DNA of 35,457 nt, from IMG/VR virus record IMGVR_UViG_3300032285_003627, positions 1 through 35,457 of that record. One strand, 5' to 3'. Every line of letters begins with the position of its first letter. Positions within the stretch are counted from its first letter, which is position 1. This document shows, one piece after another, positions 9,401 to 21,000 of this stretch. The DNA is from a virus. Both the position numbers and the translations under genes were made by a program. Below the pieces are notes generated by a model, which was not told the origin of the DNA, did not search any database, and saw only the letters and a program-made list of their open reading frames with translations.

Positions 9401-12400
9401 CTGAAAATACCAGATATCATGGATATTTTCAATAATTTTGGAATTATATCAAAGGATGTTGATCCATCAAAATATGGAGTATATTTTGAAAAAGGAAATA
9501 AATTTGACCCAAGAAATTCAATATTTCTTGATCTCATTTTATTACTGGTTTCTCCACTTAAATATAAATTTGATAGGTAATTATTTTTCCACTCACTTTG
9601 AGTTCTTATAACTTTACCCTTGGTTGAATTTATTGTTTTAACCCAAGTATCAGTTGAAGGGCGAAGTCTAACGTTTCCATTATAATCAGATAATCCATGT
9701 GGATTAATATATTCTTTATTTGTCGCAAACGGTTGAGATATATCTCCCCATGAAACTTCGGAATAATTTAAAGTAACTAAATCTCCTGTTTTTTTAACAT
9801 TAGAATCAATTAAATCTAAATTTTGAGAATAGTCAGCATTTTCTAAATTTGTTCCTTGACTTGGTAATATTTGAGTTTTGAGAGACGTAATAGATACATC
9901 CGTAGTCATCTCACCATCTTCAGAATTAATTGAAACTTTTGCATCTGGATTTTTATAATCGACTAAATTGGAATTTACAAAACTATCTGCAAAAAATCCG
10001 CATTTATATTTTGACAATCCTAGTCCTTCATTATCAATAATTTGTAATGATTTAATATCCAATTCCAATAAACTTAATGATGCAAAATTTTCAAGATTTT
10101 TAATTCTATTTTCTAAAGTTCCAATATCTCTCATAGTATATCTTTTATTTTCAACTAAAGAAATTTCAATATCATTTACATTATAAACATAAGCTGGTAT
10201 TTTTATAATTGCAATATCCATGCCATCATCTAACGAAGAAGGTTCTTGTGGATTTAATGCTGATGAACCAGTAATTAGTTGGAAGTTACCATTTTTATTT
10301 AAAATTAATCTATCTATTCTAGGAACATAATGAGAATATGAAACTTTAGTGGATTCATTAGGTGATACAACTATTTGTATATTTGATTGTGTTGTTGAAA
10401 AATTTCTACTAGAAAAATCAAAAGGAGAAGATAATTCTGATGTAAATTCAGATACTCTTGGTCTAAAATCTAAAACATCAGAAGATCTATATCCATTTTT
10501 TAAAATAGGAACATCATTTTTAAAATTAGATGAATTGTAACTATTTGCCGTGTATAAATCTCCAGAATCTGATTCGGAAACTTTAAAATAATCAAAAATT
10601 ACTAATAATTTTTTTGCTGGCGAATTGGATCCAAAGTTTCTAACTATTTTGGAATAATCATAATATTGATCTTTTTGTCCCTTATCTAAAGTAAAATCAT
10701 GTGTTCTATTTACATAAACTCCAGGAATAACATTTAATACGGAAGTTGATATTTTTGATTCTTCAAAATTTATAATATCGTTAGTTTGAAATTTATTTGA
10801 ATTTAAATAAACAAAATTAATATCAGTTCCTTGAACATCTATAATTTGACCAACTGCTTCACTCGAAGATCCGTAAATTTTTTCTCCAATAATTGCATTT
10901 GATATTGATTGTGATGGAAATACTAATTTATCTAAAATTGGAGAATCTGAAGTAGATGATTCATATATTGCTAGAATGTTAGAAACATCTGGAACATTCA
11001 AACATATTTCATCATCTTCTATTCTAGTTCCATAGTGTATACTAGTTGTTAATCCACTAATTCCATTTGAAATACCTAAAGATGTTTTTGTAATTAATAA
11101 TTTTTGACTTTTTTTGTAAAGTTTTGTTTTATTACGAATAGAATTTTTTGTTATTGTACAAATAACAGATACATTTCCAGATTGAGATGGTTTTAAACCA
11201 TAAAAAGATATGTCTGATCCATTATTGTTTATTTCTACTTTTTCTGAAGTTAAATTTTCTACTGTTCCATCACTATAAAAAATTGAATATCTTTCTGGAG
11301 AAAATGGTTGAAAATTACCGCTACTAATTGAAAAATCTCCAGAAACAGATAATGAAAGTGTTCCAACACTTGAAGTACTTTTTTGCGATATTTGTTTTGT
11401 TATAGTTATTGATGAAGATGATAAATCTACGGAAGAAACGTCTTTATTTGGAAGATTAATATATAAATTTGATTTATCTTTATTTTTAATAGTTGATTCG
11501 CCCAAAGAAAATAATGTAGATACTGGAGATTCTGATGGAAGAGAACCATCACAAACGTTAGGAACAGTTGTAACTCCAACTACATTCATACTTAACCCAT
11601 CATCACTTATCGATAAAACTTTATTATAAGTTTCTGTAGAAAATCCTGCTACTTGATATCGTATGATAGAATCAGTTTTTATTCCCGAAAAAGCTTTTCC
11701 CGAAGAAATAACTGTACTAATTCCTAAAACTGATGGTTGAATTGTTATAGTATCTGATGGACTAAATCCAGGAGCAATATTTTTCTGTAAAAATACATCA
11801 GCAGAAAAATCAGTAGATAATCCACTTGAAGAAACATCTGAAGATTTTTGGTATATTGATTTTATATCTTTTGGATTATAAACTTTTATTTGCTCTACAG
11901 TTCTTATTAAATTTTTATTATTATTGAATATTATTTGTTCATTTTTAAGAAAAGATCCAGAAGTTTGATATAAAAATAATGTTCTTCCACTATTAGGATC
12001 TTCTGCCAGATAACCAGAAGCTCCACTACTTAAACCTTTTACGAATGAAGATTTTACAACTTCACTTGTAACATTTGAATTTGTAGTTATAGTTGTGTAA
12101 GTTTGTAAATCGTAGACATAAAGATTCCATCTACTAGATTCATTCTCATATGGACTATCACTAGCAGAAAAAGAATATACTCTAGCTTTTCCTATAGTTG
12201 TTCCAGATCCAACAATATTGCTAGATTTTCTATCACCAAACAATCTAATTTCGTAGTTATTATTTAAACCAATTGCAGGAGATCCTGAAACATTATTCAA
12301 TACTATTAAATTTCCCATTTCAAATAAAATAGGAGCATTTAATACGGTATTTACTGATCTTGTTTTTTTCGCATCTAATATTGAAGTTGAAGATTTTTCA

Positions 12401-13491
12401 ATATCATTTCCATTAACGTAAGCTTTTCCTGAAGAAATTTTAACACAAATTAAATCTTCACTTGGTGTATTATTTTGTTCGGTTTTTTGATTTTGTTTAA
12501 AAATTCCTTTTTGATCTGTTAAATTATTTAATGAATCTTCAACAAAGACTGAAAAAGGACTTAATGCAAAATTTCCAGATTGTTCATAGGTTCTTTTTGC
12601 AATATAATCTTTTATTAAAGAGTAATCGCTAGTATCTTTTACTTTTTTAACAATACCATCAGTAATTCTTAATATTTCTATGAAATTGGTATCTTGATAA
12701 TCTGTTAAAAGTTGTTTCGATAATGTTGTTTTTAATCTGAATCTATCTGCTCCTGGAGCTGAATAATTTGTAAATCCTTTAGCATTATCGTATAAAGAAG
12801 GGTCATCATATGGAGATATAAATGTCTCAGATACTGATAAACCAACCCTGTATGACGGTTTATTGTCATACTGATCTAATATAATTGTATCATGATCAAC
12901 AGTAACAAATAATCCACGTATAAAATAAATTCCTGGGGAAATTGATACTGCAGATCCAATTGCGGTTGAATTTGTGCTTGATAGTGAAGCAACAGTATTC
13001 CCAGAAGTTATAGTTGTGTTTCCATATTTTACATTATCTAAGGTTGTTAAAGTTTCTCCATCAATAAAACTTAAATTTTCATTATTGGAATTGGAATTTA
13101 AATATTTTACATATAATGTCGTTATATTTTCAGTAGAATTATTTCTAGAAATAACATTTTGAACTACTGCAGTAACTTGAGAAATATCCCCTAACAAACG
13201 TTTTCCTATTAATTCTTTATAGTAAAATTCTACATCTAATCCTAAATGGATAGGGTTTATTTTAACTGCATAATAATTTGGATCGTAAGAAACTTCGCCT
13301 GGAACGACAACTGATCCATCTTTAAAAATACTTTTTCCTAAAGAAGATATTTGATCTTGTAATATAGATTGTAATGTAGTTAATTCTCTAGCCTGAACTG
13401 GATATCCTGGTTTAAATAAAACTTTGTAAAAGTTTTTATTTGCATCAAAATCATCAAAATATGGTGATACGTTTAAATTTGTTTTTGCCAT
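6406..13491 (-). CDS. Large DUF4815-containing virion structural protein
   Basis: 2361 aa. The N-terminus (VSPYFDDFDANKNFYKVLF, then KPGYPVQARELTTLQSILQ) matches the DUF4815 family of phage structural proteins, which in T4-like cyanophages lie beside the baseplate genes. The rest is long, Ser/Asn/Thr-rich and beta-dominated, as in fibres or peripheral baseplate proteins. At about residues 1780-1850 there are two GxGY repeats (GMGYSDG, GSGYSKGD). Further on is a module with VGFNTGYVLINNEIIAYSS and SARGVN that also occurs in the 4239-aa protein. By position it takes the place of T4 gp9/gp10-type proteins after gp8, but I see no clear homology to those. It starts 6 nt after the gp8 stop. Likely assembled at the baseplate rim. 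Confidence 0.85.
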   Translation of the reverse strand: MAKTNLNVSPYFDDFDANKNFYKVLFKPGYPVQARELTTLQSILQDQISSLGKSIFKDGSVVVPGEVSYDPNYYAVKINPIHLGLDVEFYYKELIGKRLLGDISQVTAVVQNVISRNNSTENITTLYVKYLNSNSNNENLSFIDGETLTTLDNVKYGNTTITSGNTVASLSSTNSTAIGSAVSISPGIYFIRGLFVTVDHDTIILDQYDNKPSYRVGLSVSETFISPYDDPSLYDNAKGFTNYSAPGADRFRLKTTLSKQLLTDYQDTNFIEILRITDGIVKKVKDTSDYSLIKDYIAKRTYEQSGNFALSPFSVFVEDSLNNLTDQKGIFKQNQKTEQNNTPSEDLICVKISSGKAYVNGNDIEKSSTSILDAKKTRSVNTVLNAPILFEMGNLIVLNNVSGSPAIGLNNNYEIRLFGDRKSSNIVGSGTTIGKARVYSFSASDSPYENESSRWNLYVYDLQTYTTITTNSNVTSEVVKSSFVKGLSSGASGYLAEDPNSGRTLFLYQTSGSFLKNEQIIFNNNKNLIRTVEQIKVYNPKDIKSIYQKSSDVSSSGLSTDFSADVFLQKNIAPGFSPSDTITIQPSVLGISTVISSGKAFSGIKTDSIIRYQVAGFSTETYNKVLSISDDGLSMNVVGVTTVPNVCDGSLPSESPVSTLFSLGESTIKNKDKSNLYINLPNKDVSSVDLSSSSITITKQISQKSTSSVGTLSLSVSGDFSISSGNFQPFSPERYSIFYSDGTVENLTSEKVEINNNGSDISFYGLKPSQSGNVSVICTITKNSIRNKTKLYKKSQKLLITKTSLGISNGISGLTTSIHYGTRIEDDEICLNVPDVSNILAIYESSTSDSPILDKLVFPSQSISNAIIGEKIYGSSSEAVGQIIDVQGTDINFVYLNSNKFQTNDIINFEESKISTSVLNVIPGVYVNRTHDFTLDKGQKDQYYDYSKIVRNFGSNSPAKKLLVIFDYFKVSESDSGDLYTANSYNSSNFKNDVPILKNGYRSSDVLDFRPRVSEFTSELSSPFDFSSRNFSTTQSNIQIVVSPNESTKVSYSHYVPRIDRLILNKNGNFQLITGSSALNPQEPSSLDDGMDIAIIKIPAYVYNVNDIEISLVENKRYTMRDIGTLENRIKNLENFASLSLLELDIKSLQIIDNEGLGLSKYKCGFFADSFVNSNLVDYKNPDAKVSINSEDGEMTTDVSITSLKTQILPSQGTNLENADYSQNLDLIDSNVKKTGDLVTLNYSEVSWGDISQPFATNKEYINPHGLSDYNGNVRLRPSTDTWVKTINSTKGKVIRTQSEWKNNYLSNLYLSGETSNKMRSRNIEFLGSNLFPFSKYTPYFDGSTSFDIIPKLLKISMISGIFSIGETIDGYEGNVKVFSARLCTPNHKYGSYNSPSETYPVNPYQISEILSDYSQSTSVLNIDTYSLADSADGRFYGYISYNMVLVGRSSGAQCTVNNQDLISDKYGDLIGCFFIRNPFLPLLPSNVFSVGDKTFKLITSTNTQSTSSIQIKQGLCESTLYLSENSNFSNNSIIRRPILTSSSSSSTRSYLSQTFKVDNSGGFLTSIDLFFAQKDNNEKVTVEIGEVDLGGIPTNKLLQDFARVQLLPSQVNVSDNGEVATNVKLPSPLYLEPNKQYCIRIYSPSSALYSVWTAISNEATVSTQNYPNSQQVIYSNQFIGGNLYKPQNGAIPLSSLLQDLKFKLYKAQFVSAGTVFFTNPILSDTSSGEFYDSNNDKLVSNPITGFPKKYIIGISTSYANDFYTFGKKIQFSNGNYGFIEKSGGKISGITTTNVGMGYSDGTYLNVPLFTKNGFGPNLYGASANLTFTNGKLSSTVIVNSGSGYSKGDLLGISAGYNPQGTGALISVSDLNGIDTLILTNVPSKTIELGNTLYYFDQNGTQVALAGTTVTENPKILSDLYSGNVFKVDHYNHSMHDSNNYITISGVFPDTLPQVLTSNITAQTNTISVASTSTFSSFDGSSVVGFNTGYVLINNEIIAYSSVNTNTLQISARGVNNSVIRNHNSGDMVYKYECDGVSLMRINTTHKKTNSQYLKSLETSDSYYLQFSSEDFSNSTFIEEKTFGGSNCKITQNYQYNSIIPKFNILTPPGTSLNSSIRTISGTSASGSESSFVDQGLLPLALNSKNDFDTPKLIASRINEINNLSATPRLKSMLVSLTLRTRDPNISPVIDTVEGATTAFIRNKLNTPISNYISDNRSNLLINDPHSSIYISNQITLLKPASSLKVITNCYKSSSNDFRILYKLIRPDSSGVEQSYEFFPGYNNLKDTNGDGIGDTIIDTSLNDGTSDFYVGSTAEGEYSEYEFTADNLGQFVGFVIKIVMSGSNEARPLKFKDIRAIALA

Positions 13492-13497
13492 TTTAAT

Positions 13498-15060
13498 TTA
13501 AAATTCCAGTACTACTTTAATGTCTTCTTTTTGTTTTGGATTTCGATTGACAATAGGTCTACTGTCAATATATAATACTTCACCAGATCTTTTATTTATT
13601 TCTGGTTGAGAAATCCCATTAACAAACGTTGAATTTAAATCAATAGATTTTGTATTAGATACAAATAAAATACTTTCTTGAAATGTAGGATCAATTGCTG
13701 CACTAAAACCTTGTTCTGAGGTTATTAAACTTCCTGCAGTTGAAAATCCAATATTATTTGCTTGAGTAAAAATATTTTTTGAATCTTTTTGATCATAAGA
13801 TAAATCATTATAATATAAAGATCTATCTGTAAAATATTTCAAAACCTTTGTCTCATTATCATAAGAAGCAACATATCCAACTGCAGTTCCAACTCCAGAT
13901 ATTGGTTGATATATTTTTGTTCCGGATGTTAATGATTCTGGTAATGAAATTGTATTTGGATCTAATTTTATAGAATATAAATTTGAAAAAGTAGTATCGT
14001 TATATATTGATGATGCAGATCCAGCTATCGTTGGATTTTTAAGAATTCCTATTTGTGCAAATTTTATATCAGTAGGAAAGTCTTTTGTAGAATCATCAAA
14101 TCTAGCATAAACTAAAACTTTTTCACACCCCAACTCCTTATATAAATCGAATCCGTGACCTCTCGATGGAGGAATAATTGGAATTAAATGTGCAAAAGAA
14201 GTTGCACCTTGATTTATTGGTGACAAATCAACTCTACCATAAGTATAATTTTTTCCACCATTTGAAACTAATACATCATTTATTTTTCCACCAACAACAT
14301 CAACAATAACTTTAGCCCCTTCACCATCACCCAATACATCTAAAGATTCTGTTGATGAATTGTATCCAGATCCTGGATTTTCTATAAAAACTTTTTTTAT
14401 TTGGTTTTCATTTATTAAAGAATCTCCACTATTTCTAACTGCCCTAACATCAGGATCATTTGAAGTTTCCCAATCTGGGGGAACTGGTACATATTCAATA
14501 GAATCAAATTTAATAATATCGCTAGGAGAAACTGTAAATAAATATTTCCAAACATACCCATCTCCACTTTCTCCAGCTCTTGATGGTTCCAAATCTATAA
14601 AAAGTGGTTCATCTTGAGAAGGATTTCCTAATCTATTGGATGATTTTGATCCATTATCAATACATACGTAAACTCGATAATCTTTATTAATTACATAATA
14701 ATTTGAGTCATATAATCTGTATGAATTTGTTTTGGGAGATGGATTTTGTACAGAATAATCATGCCTATACATCTCATATATTGTATTTTTTTGCCACGAA
14801 ACTTTTCTTATTAATCTTCTGACGTTATCTGAAGTTATTCTTTTACCAAAAAGAATAGTATCTTTAACATGATCTAAGTAATTAAAACTATCTTCAGGAG
14901 TTGGAATTCCAGAATCCCAAGTTACAGTTCTGCCAAATCCAACTTGAGAAGGATTTGCCAGAGATAAAAATATATAATAAGAGTTACTTGGATCTCTAAC
15001 CGAATCTAGAAAATTTTTAGAATTCAATATTCTAAATTGGTCAGTAACTATTGCCGCCAT
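13498..15060 (-). CDS. 8: Baseplate wedge protein gp8
   Basis: 520 aa, longer than T4 gp8 (334 aa). The N-terminal part has the cyanophage gp8 signature: VTDQFRILNSKNFLDSVRD, NSYYIFLSLANP and GDGYVWKYLFTVSPSDIIKF with EYVPVPPDWE. gp8 is a dimeric wedge component that connects gp7 and gp10 in T4. At about residues 225-280 there are two GxGY-type beta repeats (PGSGYNSS, NGGKNYTYG). The C-terminal half is an extended beta-rich addition relative to T4. It is preceded by a TATAAATA late promoter 25 nt before its ATG and followed closely by the DUF4815 gene. Confidence 0.88.
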   Translation of the reverse strand: MAAIVTDQFRILNSKNFLDSVRDPSNSYYIFLSLANPSQVGFGRTVTWDSGIPTPEDSFNYLDHVKDTILFGKRITSDNVRRLIRKVSWQKNTIYEMYRHDYSVQNPSPKTNSYRLYDSNYYVINKDYRVYVCIDNGSKSSNRLGNPSQDEPLFIDLEPSRAGESGDGYVWKYLFTVSPSDIIKFDSIEYVPVPPDWETSNDPDVRAVRNSGDSLINENQIKKVFIENPGSGYNSSTESLDVLGDGEGAKVIVDVVGGKINDVLVSNGGKNYTYGRVDLSPINQGATSFAHLIPIIPPSRGHGFDLYKELGCEKVLVYARFDDSTKDFPTDIKFAQIGILKNPTIAGSASSIYNDTTFSNLYSIKLDPNTISLPESLTSGTKIYQPISGVGTAVGYVASYDNETKVLKYFTDRSLYYNDLSYDQKDSKNIFTQANNIGFSTAGSLITSEQGFSAAIDPTFQESILFVSNTKSIDLNSTFVNGISQPEINKRSGEVLYIDSRPIVNRNPKQKEDIKVVLEF

Positions 15061-15085
15061 TTATTATCTTATACCATTTTAACTA

Positions 15086-15093
15086 TATTTATA
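15086..15093 (-). promoter_or_regulatory. T4-type late promoter TATAAATA (gp8 unit)
   Basis: Exact TATAAATA on the minus strand in the 35-nt gap between the stop of the 4239-aa gene and the gp8 ATG at 15060. Motif and placement match the copies at 6028-6035 and 30128-30135. It would drive gp8, the DUF4815 gene and the two small genes after it. Confidence 0.72.
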
Positions 15094-15095
15094 AG

Positions 15096-18000
15096 TTATT
15101 CGACAATTATTTTTATCAAACCACCAAGATTTCTTAATCCATATCCACGTCTTTGAATAGTTGGGAAAGTTGATAGACCAGAAGTTGCAGTATATCCACT
15201 CAATCCAATAGATATGGGTGAAGATGACCTTTTTATATTACTAAATCTTCCCCAAGAAAATCTACCTCTTTGAATTAATCCATAAGTATTAATTCCACTT
15301 ATATTTGTATTGTTTGAGATATTGCATATTAATTCTCCACTTAAATTTAAATTTACTATACCGTGAATTTCATATACATTATCCAAGTAAGAATTTCCTA
15401 TTGAAACAATAGAAGATCCATTAGAATTAACAGAAGTTACTCCATTACCAACAACAGTATCAAAAACATAAATTGGATAACCAACTTTTAATGTTTCTAC
15501 TAATGAATTTTGATCATATGATGTAAAAAATTTAATAGCCATATCTGTTCCAATTCCTGGACATGTAGTAATTCCAGTAATTATTCCTGCAAATCCTTCA
15601 ACAAATTGTATTTTTTCCACCAATTCATTTTTAAAAGATGGCATGGGTGCTATAATTTGGGGAGGATTATCTGTAGTATATCCATAACCACTATTCACTA
15701 TATTGAATGGAGATGTTATCGTACCTGCGGAAGAAACTGTTGCATATATAATTGCATTTTCAGATACTCCTGAAGTAGAATTCATTTTTATCAATAAACT
15801 AGTTCCAATACCAATATATCCACTTCCACCATCAACAATATTGATGTCAGAAATAGTAGATGATGACGAAACTGTAGCAGTTAATGCTGCAGAAACCTGT
15901 ACAATAGGATCGATTACAAGTGCATCAAATGAAACGATGTTTAAACCAAAATTATTTTCTTCATAATTAAAAAATTCTGCATCATCTACGAATATTTCAT
16001 CATCTGAAGAATTAATTGATTTTATTACTTTAGCAGTTGGAAGTACTAGAGGTTCCAAAGAATCTCTATCTTTGTACTGAAAAATATTATTTGTTATTAT
16101 ATCTGTTTTTTGATGAATTAAATTTATTGGTTTTGGATTCAATTCATCAATTCCCTGTCCAAAATATATTCCAGTTTCAAATGTATCTGAAGAAGTAAAA
16201 TAAGAAATTACCCTAGGATCTTGATCTAAAGATGTTGGTAAAGAATTATTTTTCTTAATTTGTACAGTATCTCCAGGTTTAATTGATGGATATACTGTAA
16301 TTTCGGTACTATCAATATCTTTAGTTCCTCTATAGAAAAATATAGAAATATTATCTGCTGCTTTAGGTGGTTCTACAAATTTAAATGTGGTTCCTCCTGT
16401 ATAGGTATACGAAACACCAGGTTCTTGCATAACACCATTAATAAAAATAAGTAATATTGTAGAAAAATCAATTATTGCTGCTGCAGGATCTGTTTTGCTT
16501 TTTTCAAAACTTAGTAGTTTATTATTTGATACCAAAGGAAATCTTGTTCTATTACCATCTTGTAAAGATTTTATACTATCAATAAAATCAAATTCTCCAA
16601 CTTGCCAAGAAGCCAAAGTATCTCTTTTAACTTCAGTAACAGTAAAGAAAACTTTTTCAAGTGGATTTATAAGACCTTTTTCTGTAGTCAATCCAGAAAC
16701 TGTAAATATATCACCTAATTCGAAATTATAACCAGGTTTTGAAATTGAAAAATTACTTATGTATGATGCTGTTGAACCAATTCCAATTCCTTTTGGTGAA
16801 GAAATTTCTATACTTAATGAAAGACCTATTCCAGTTTGTTTTGTATATCCTATAGAAGGTCTATATATTCCTTCTATAGGTAAATTTTGATAAGAGGGAT
16901 CTGAAATTGATACTTCTGGATTGGTATAACCTGTACCACCTTGAATAATATTAAATCCTGTTATTGATCCACCTGAACCAACATTGGCAATAATATTCGA
17001 AGCAGAACCAACATGAGAAGTATCTGCAATTGCAACAGAAACTGCACTATAATATCCAGATCCTCTAAACTCTTCACCAAAATCAAATCCAAATGATGTT
17101 GTTAATGATGATGTATTTGTAGTTGTTTTTGATAATGTTATTGAATTTGATCCAATACCAGAAACTAAAGTATCAAATTGTAAAATATTGGTTTGATTTG
17201 GAACTTTTAAATTTACATATTGTGGTACAAATTTAATTTCATCAATATATTTGTTCAAAATATTCATAACTTTTTGATTAATTTTAATACCACTTGTATT
17301 AATTCCAGTTATTTTATTTGTAGTTACTCCAATAACTCCAGTTGCTGCTAACCCAACTATTATTGATGTTGTAAATCCAATATAACTGATTGATCCTCCA
17401 GTTCCAACTCTAATATCCAGAACTTCTGATGGTACACCTATTAATGGTGCATATCCATATCCACCAGTAAATGCTAATGAAACTAATATTCCTCCCCTTG
17501 GAAGATCATTTTGATTTATATCATAGTCAACTGTAAATGATTCTGAAGTATTTGGTAAAGTTATTCCTGCAAATCTTATACTAGAAATTCCATTATTTGT
17601 TAATGTTTCATAATTATTTCCATTATTAGTTTCAGTATTTGGAGTTTGGAATATGTCATTTAATATAAGAATACTATTTCCTGGTTTTGCATCAGAAACA
17701 ATATTACCTTGATTATATAAAGTAAATGTTCTACCAATACCAGTAAATTCTAATGAAATATCATCATAAATTTTATTAGTTGTATAATCTTTTCTCAAAT
17801 AAACTCTTCCATTAAAAGTTGATTTTGGTAAAGGTAAATAATTGTCAGCAAATAAAGCATTATTTCCTTTTCCATCAGGAGCTTCAGAAAACCATACTTT
17901 ATTTCCAACAATATTATATGAACCTTTATAAATTCTTATTTGTGAATTATCTAAATGAGTACTTGGAATTGAACCTAAAGTTCCTCTATTAACATTACAT

Positions 18001-21000
18001 AATTGAAGAGTACCAATTCCAGTAATTGGACCAGATGGGGTAGTTCCAATTCCAACACTAATAACTGTCATATATTCATCATTAATTTTAAGAATGTCTA
18101 TAGGTTGAATGGAAGATATTCCGGATAAAGAAATAAATGTTGTTCCTGTGCTAACTAGACCATCAATATTTCCACTTAGTGTTTTAGTTAGTGGTGTATA
18201 AGTTAAAGGTGCCTGCATAACACCATTAACTGTTAGAACAGTTTTTTCAAGTTTTTTCTTCATTTCTAATTTGTGAGTATTTCCAGATCCATAATTTGTA
18301 AATGTAAATCCTATTCCATTTTTAGTTCCAGTTAATGTGAAAGTATTTTCTCCCAATTTTTTCGCATATACTGTGGATGGTAATATATCAGTTATTATTC
18401 CAACTTGATATTCACTTCTAAAAGTTGTTGCTGTTGAAACATTATTTAATGTTACTGAATAATTTAAATTATTTGTATAATATAAGATATTATTAGAAGT
18501 TGGAAGATTGACTGAAGATGTTATAGAATTAATTCCTATGGAAACTATAGTTCCATATTGGGTATTGTTGCCAGAGAATATTCCAGAACCAATCTTCAAA
18601 ATCGAAGTATTTGCAATTCCCGTAATAACAGTAGAACCGGAAGAAACGCTACCTACAAAATAACTATAAGTTTGTCCAACACTAACAATTTTTGTTCCAT
18701 TTGGAATATTTGGTCCATAAAACACATTAGAATCTGAAGTTATTATTCCTTCAGATGAAGCTATTCCAGTTACAGTTTTAAATCCAACTATAGAGTCTCC
18801 AATAAAATATGTGCCCCCAACAACAGTAGTTGATATTCCAATTGCGGATGCAGCAACACCAATAAGAGTAGATCCTGGTGTGTATATTAGTTCTTCATTA
18901 TCTTCAAAAAGATGATTGGTTATTGAAAATGTTCCTGTTGAAATATTTAATTGTTTAATATTTTTTGGATTAAATGTTTTTTCAAATATGGGAATTCTAT
19001 TCCAATTTAAATCAAAATCTAATCTATCTTTTCCATAGTTATTAATGGAACCATATTTATTAATATATAATTGTTCTTTTGTTGGACCATAAGATAAAAT
19101 TTCTGGAATATTGAATTCATCGTTTTCAGAATATATAAAATGATCAATTGATTGAATTAAAAGTTTTGTTGAAGCAAATTTAGAATCTGGATAGAATATA
19201 ACATTCACTAAAGATCCATCATTTACAGTTGAAAATGTTCCCAATCCAGCAGAAGTTCCGGCAGTAATAAATGGATCAGTTTGAATTTTTGTATAAACTT
19301 GATCACTAATTACTAATATTTGGTACACCGAAACAGTAGATCCTACAGAAACTCTTACTAATGATTTTAATCCAGATTCTATAGAACTATCAAAAGTTTT
19401 AATTGTACTTATACCAGTAGTGTATAAGTAGTTACTTTCAATTCTACAAGTTTTTTCTGATTCTGGTAATTGATCTTGAACCAAAAATCTATACACACCT
19501 TCTCCAAAATCAGTTTTTCCTATTGCAACAGTTTTTGTTTTAATAACAAGATTGTCATTAGTTTTATTTGTAAAATTTAAACTTAAAATTCCAGAATTTT
19601 CTACTAATCCAAAAGTTCCAATATATCCTCCAGAAAATCCACCTAAATGTTGTGAAGAATCAAAATAAAATTCTGACAAATGAGTATTATTTCCGTCATA
19701 AGTTCCAACAACTTCATAGTAATTTAAAGAATAATCTTTAGTATTAATAACTAAACATGATGAATGTATTGTATGATAATCTGCAGATAAAGCTCTAAAA
19801 ACAGAAGTTGTAAATCCAATTTGATTTTTTACAGTTCTTGCCTCACTAAAAAATCTAAGAAATCCATAGTTAGTAATTCCAAATCCAGTAACATTTGGTA
19901 AAGTGAAATATTCTCTATAAATTTTTAATTCATATTTAGTATCATAAGGATCTGATGGAGTAAATCTTAAAGTAGGATCTCCAACATTATTAAGTGTTCC
20001 TTCAAAATATCCAAGATTAAAATTGGTATAAAGATCGCTTTTATTTAAAGTGTAAGTATTTTTAAAATCATTTAAAACTACTAAATCGGAAAGTTGAAAA
20101 GATTTTTCTTGTGCTTCAGTTTGAGGTGAATTATAAACTTGAACTAAAAATTTGGAATAAAATCCACTTATATCATAAGAAACTGAATCTAAAAATTGAT
20201 CTTTATTGAATTCTGAACTAGAAAAACTATTACTAATATCATCTATTTGTAAAACTCTATTTGATCTACATTCAATAAAATTACTTAATTTTTTATTAAA
20301 TAATTTTATATTAGAAGAAGATCCAGAAAAAGAATCATAATCAATTGCCAAATCAAAATTTTTAATAACATCTACACTACTTTCATTATCTAAATTTAAG
20401 ACAGTAGTTAATGAAGAAGTTCCACCAATTGAAGTTTTGGATGAAGAACTAAATCCTATTTCTCCAAAATTCTTAGTACCAATTGGATGTACCAATTTAT
20501 TAACTGCTTCCGAAAATTTATCATATTCTACATTACTTTTAATCGAATATGATAAATTTTGATAATAGTCATTATCTGGTAAAGATTGGGTATCAAAGTT
20601 TAATTTTCCAGTATCATTAGACCATCCAACAGATGCTCTAGTAAAAGAAGAATAATTAAATCTTGCAGAATATTCAAATATATCGGATATTAACGCTTTT
20701 GAATTGGAAACAGCACCTTTTATAAAATCAAATTTTTTAATTTTATCTGATGTTTTAGAGACATTAATTGAACCATTTAATACACTTTTAATTTTAATTT
20801 CTGTTGGTGTATCATTTACGTATAAATTTTCACCATCAATAAAAGTACTTTTTATTTGAGTTATTTTAAATAGAGGATATACATTTTCATTTATAGCAGA
20901 ACTATATGTTGTTTGACTTATTACTGGTATTCCTGGGTTTAATGTATATGGTGATACATCATATTTCAATAATCCATTTCCAGCATCATTTACAAACTCA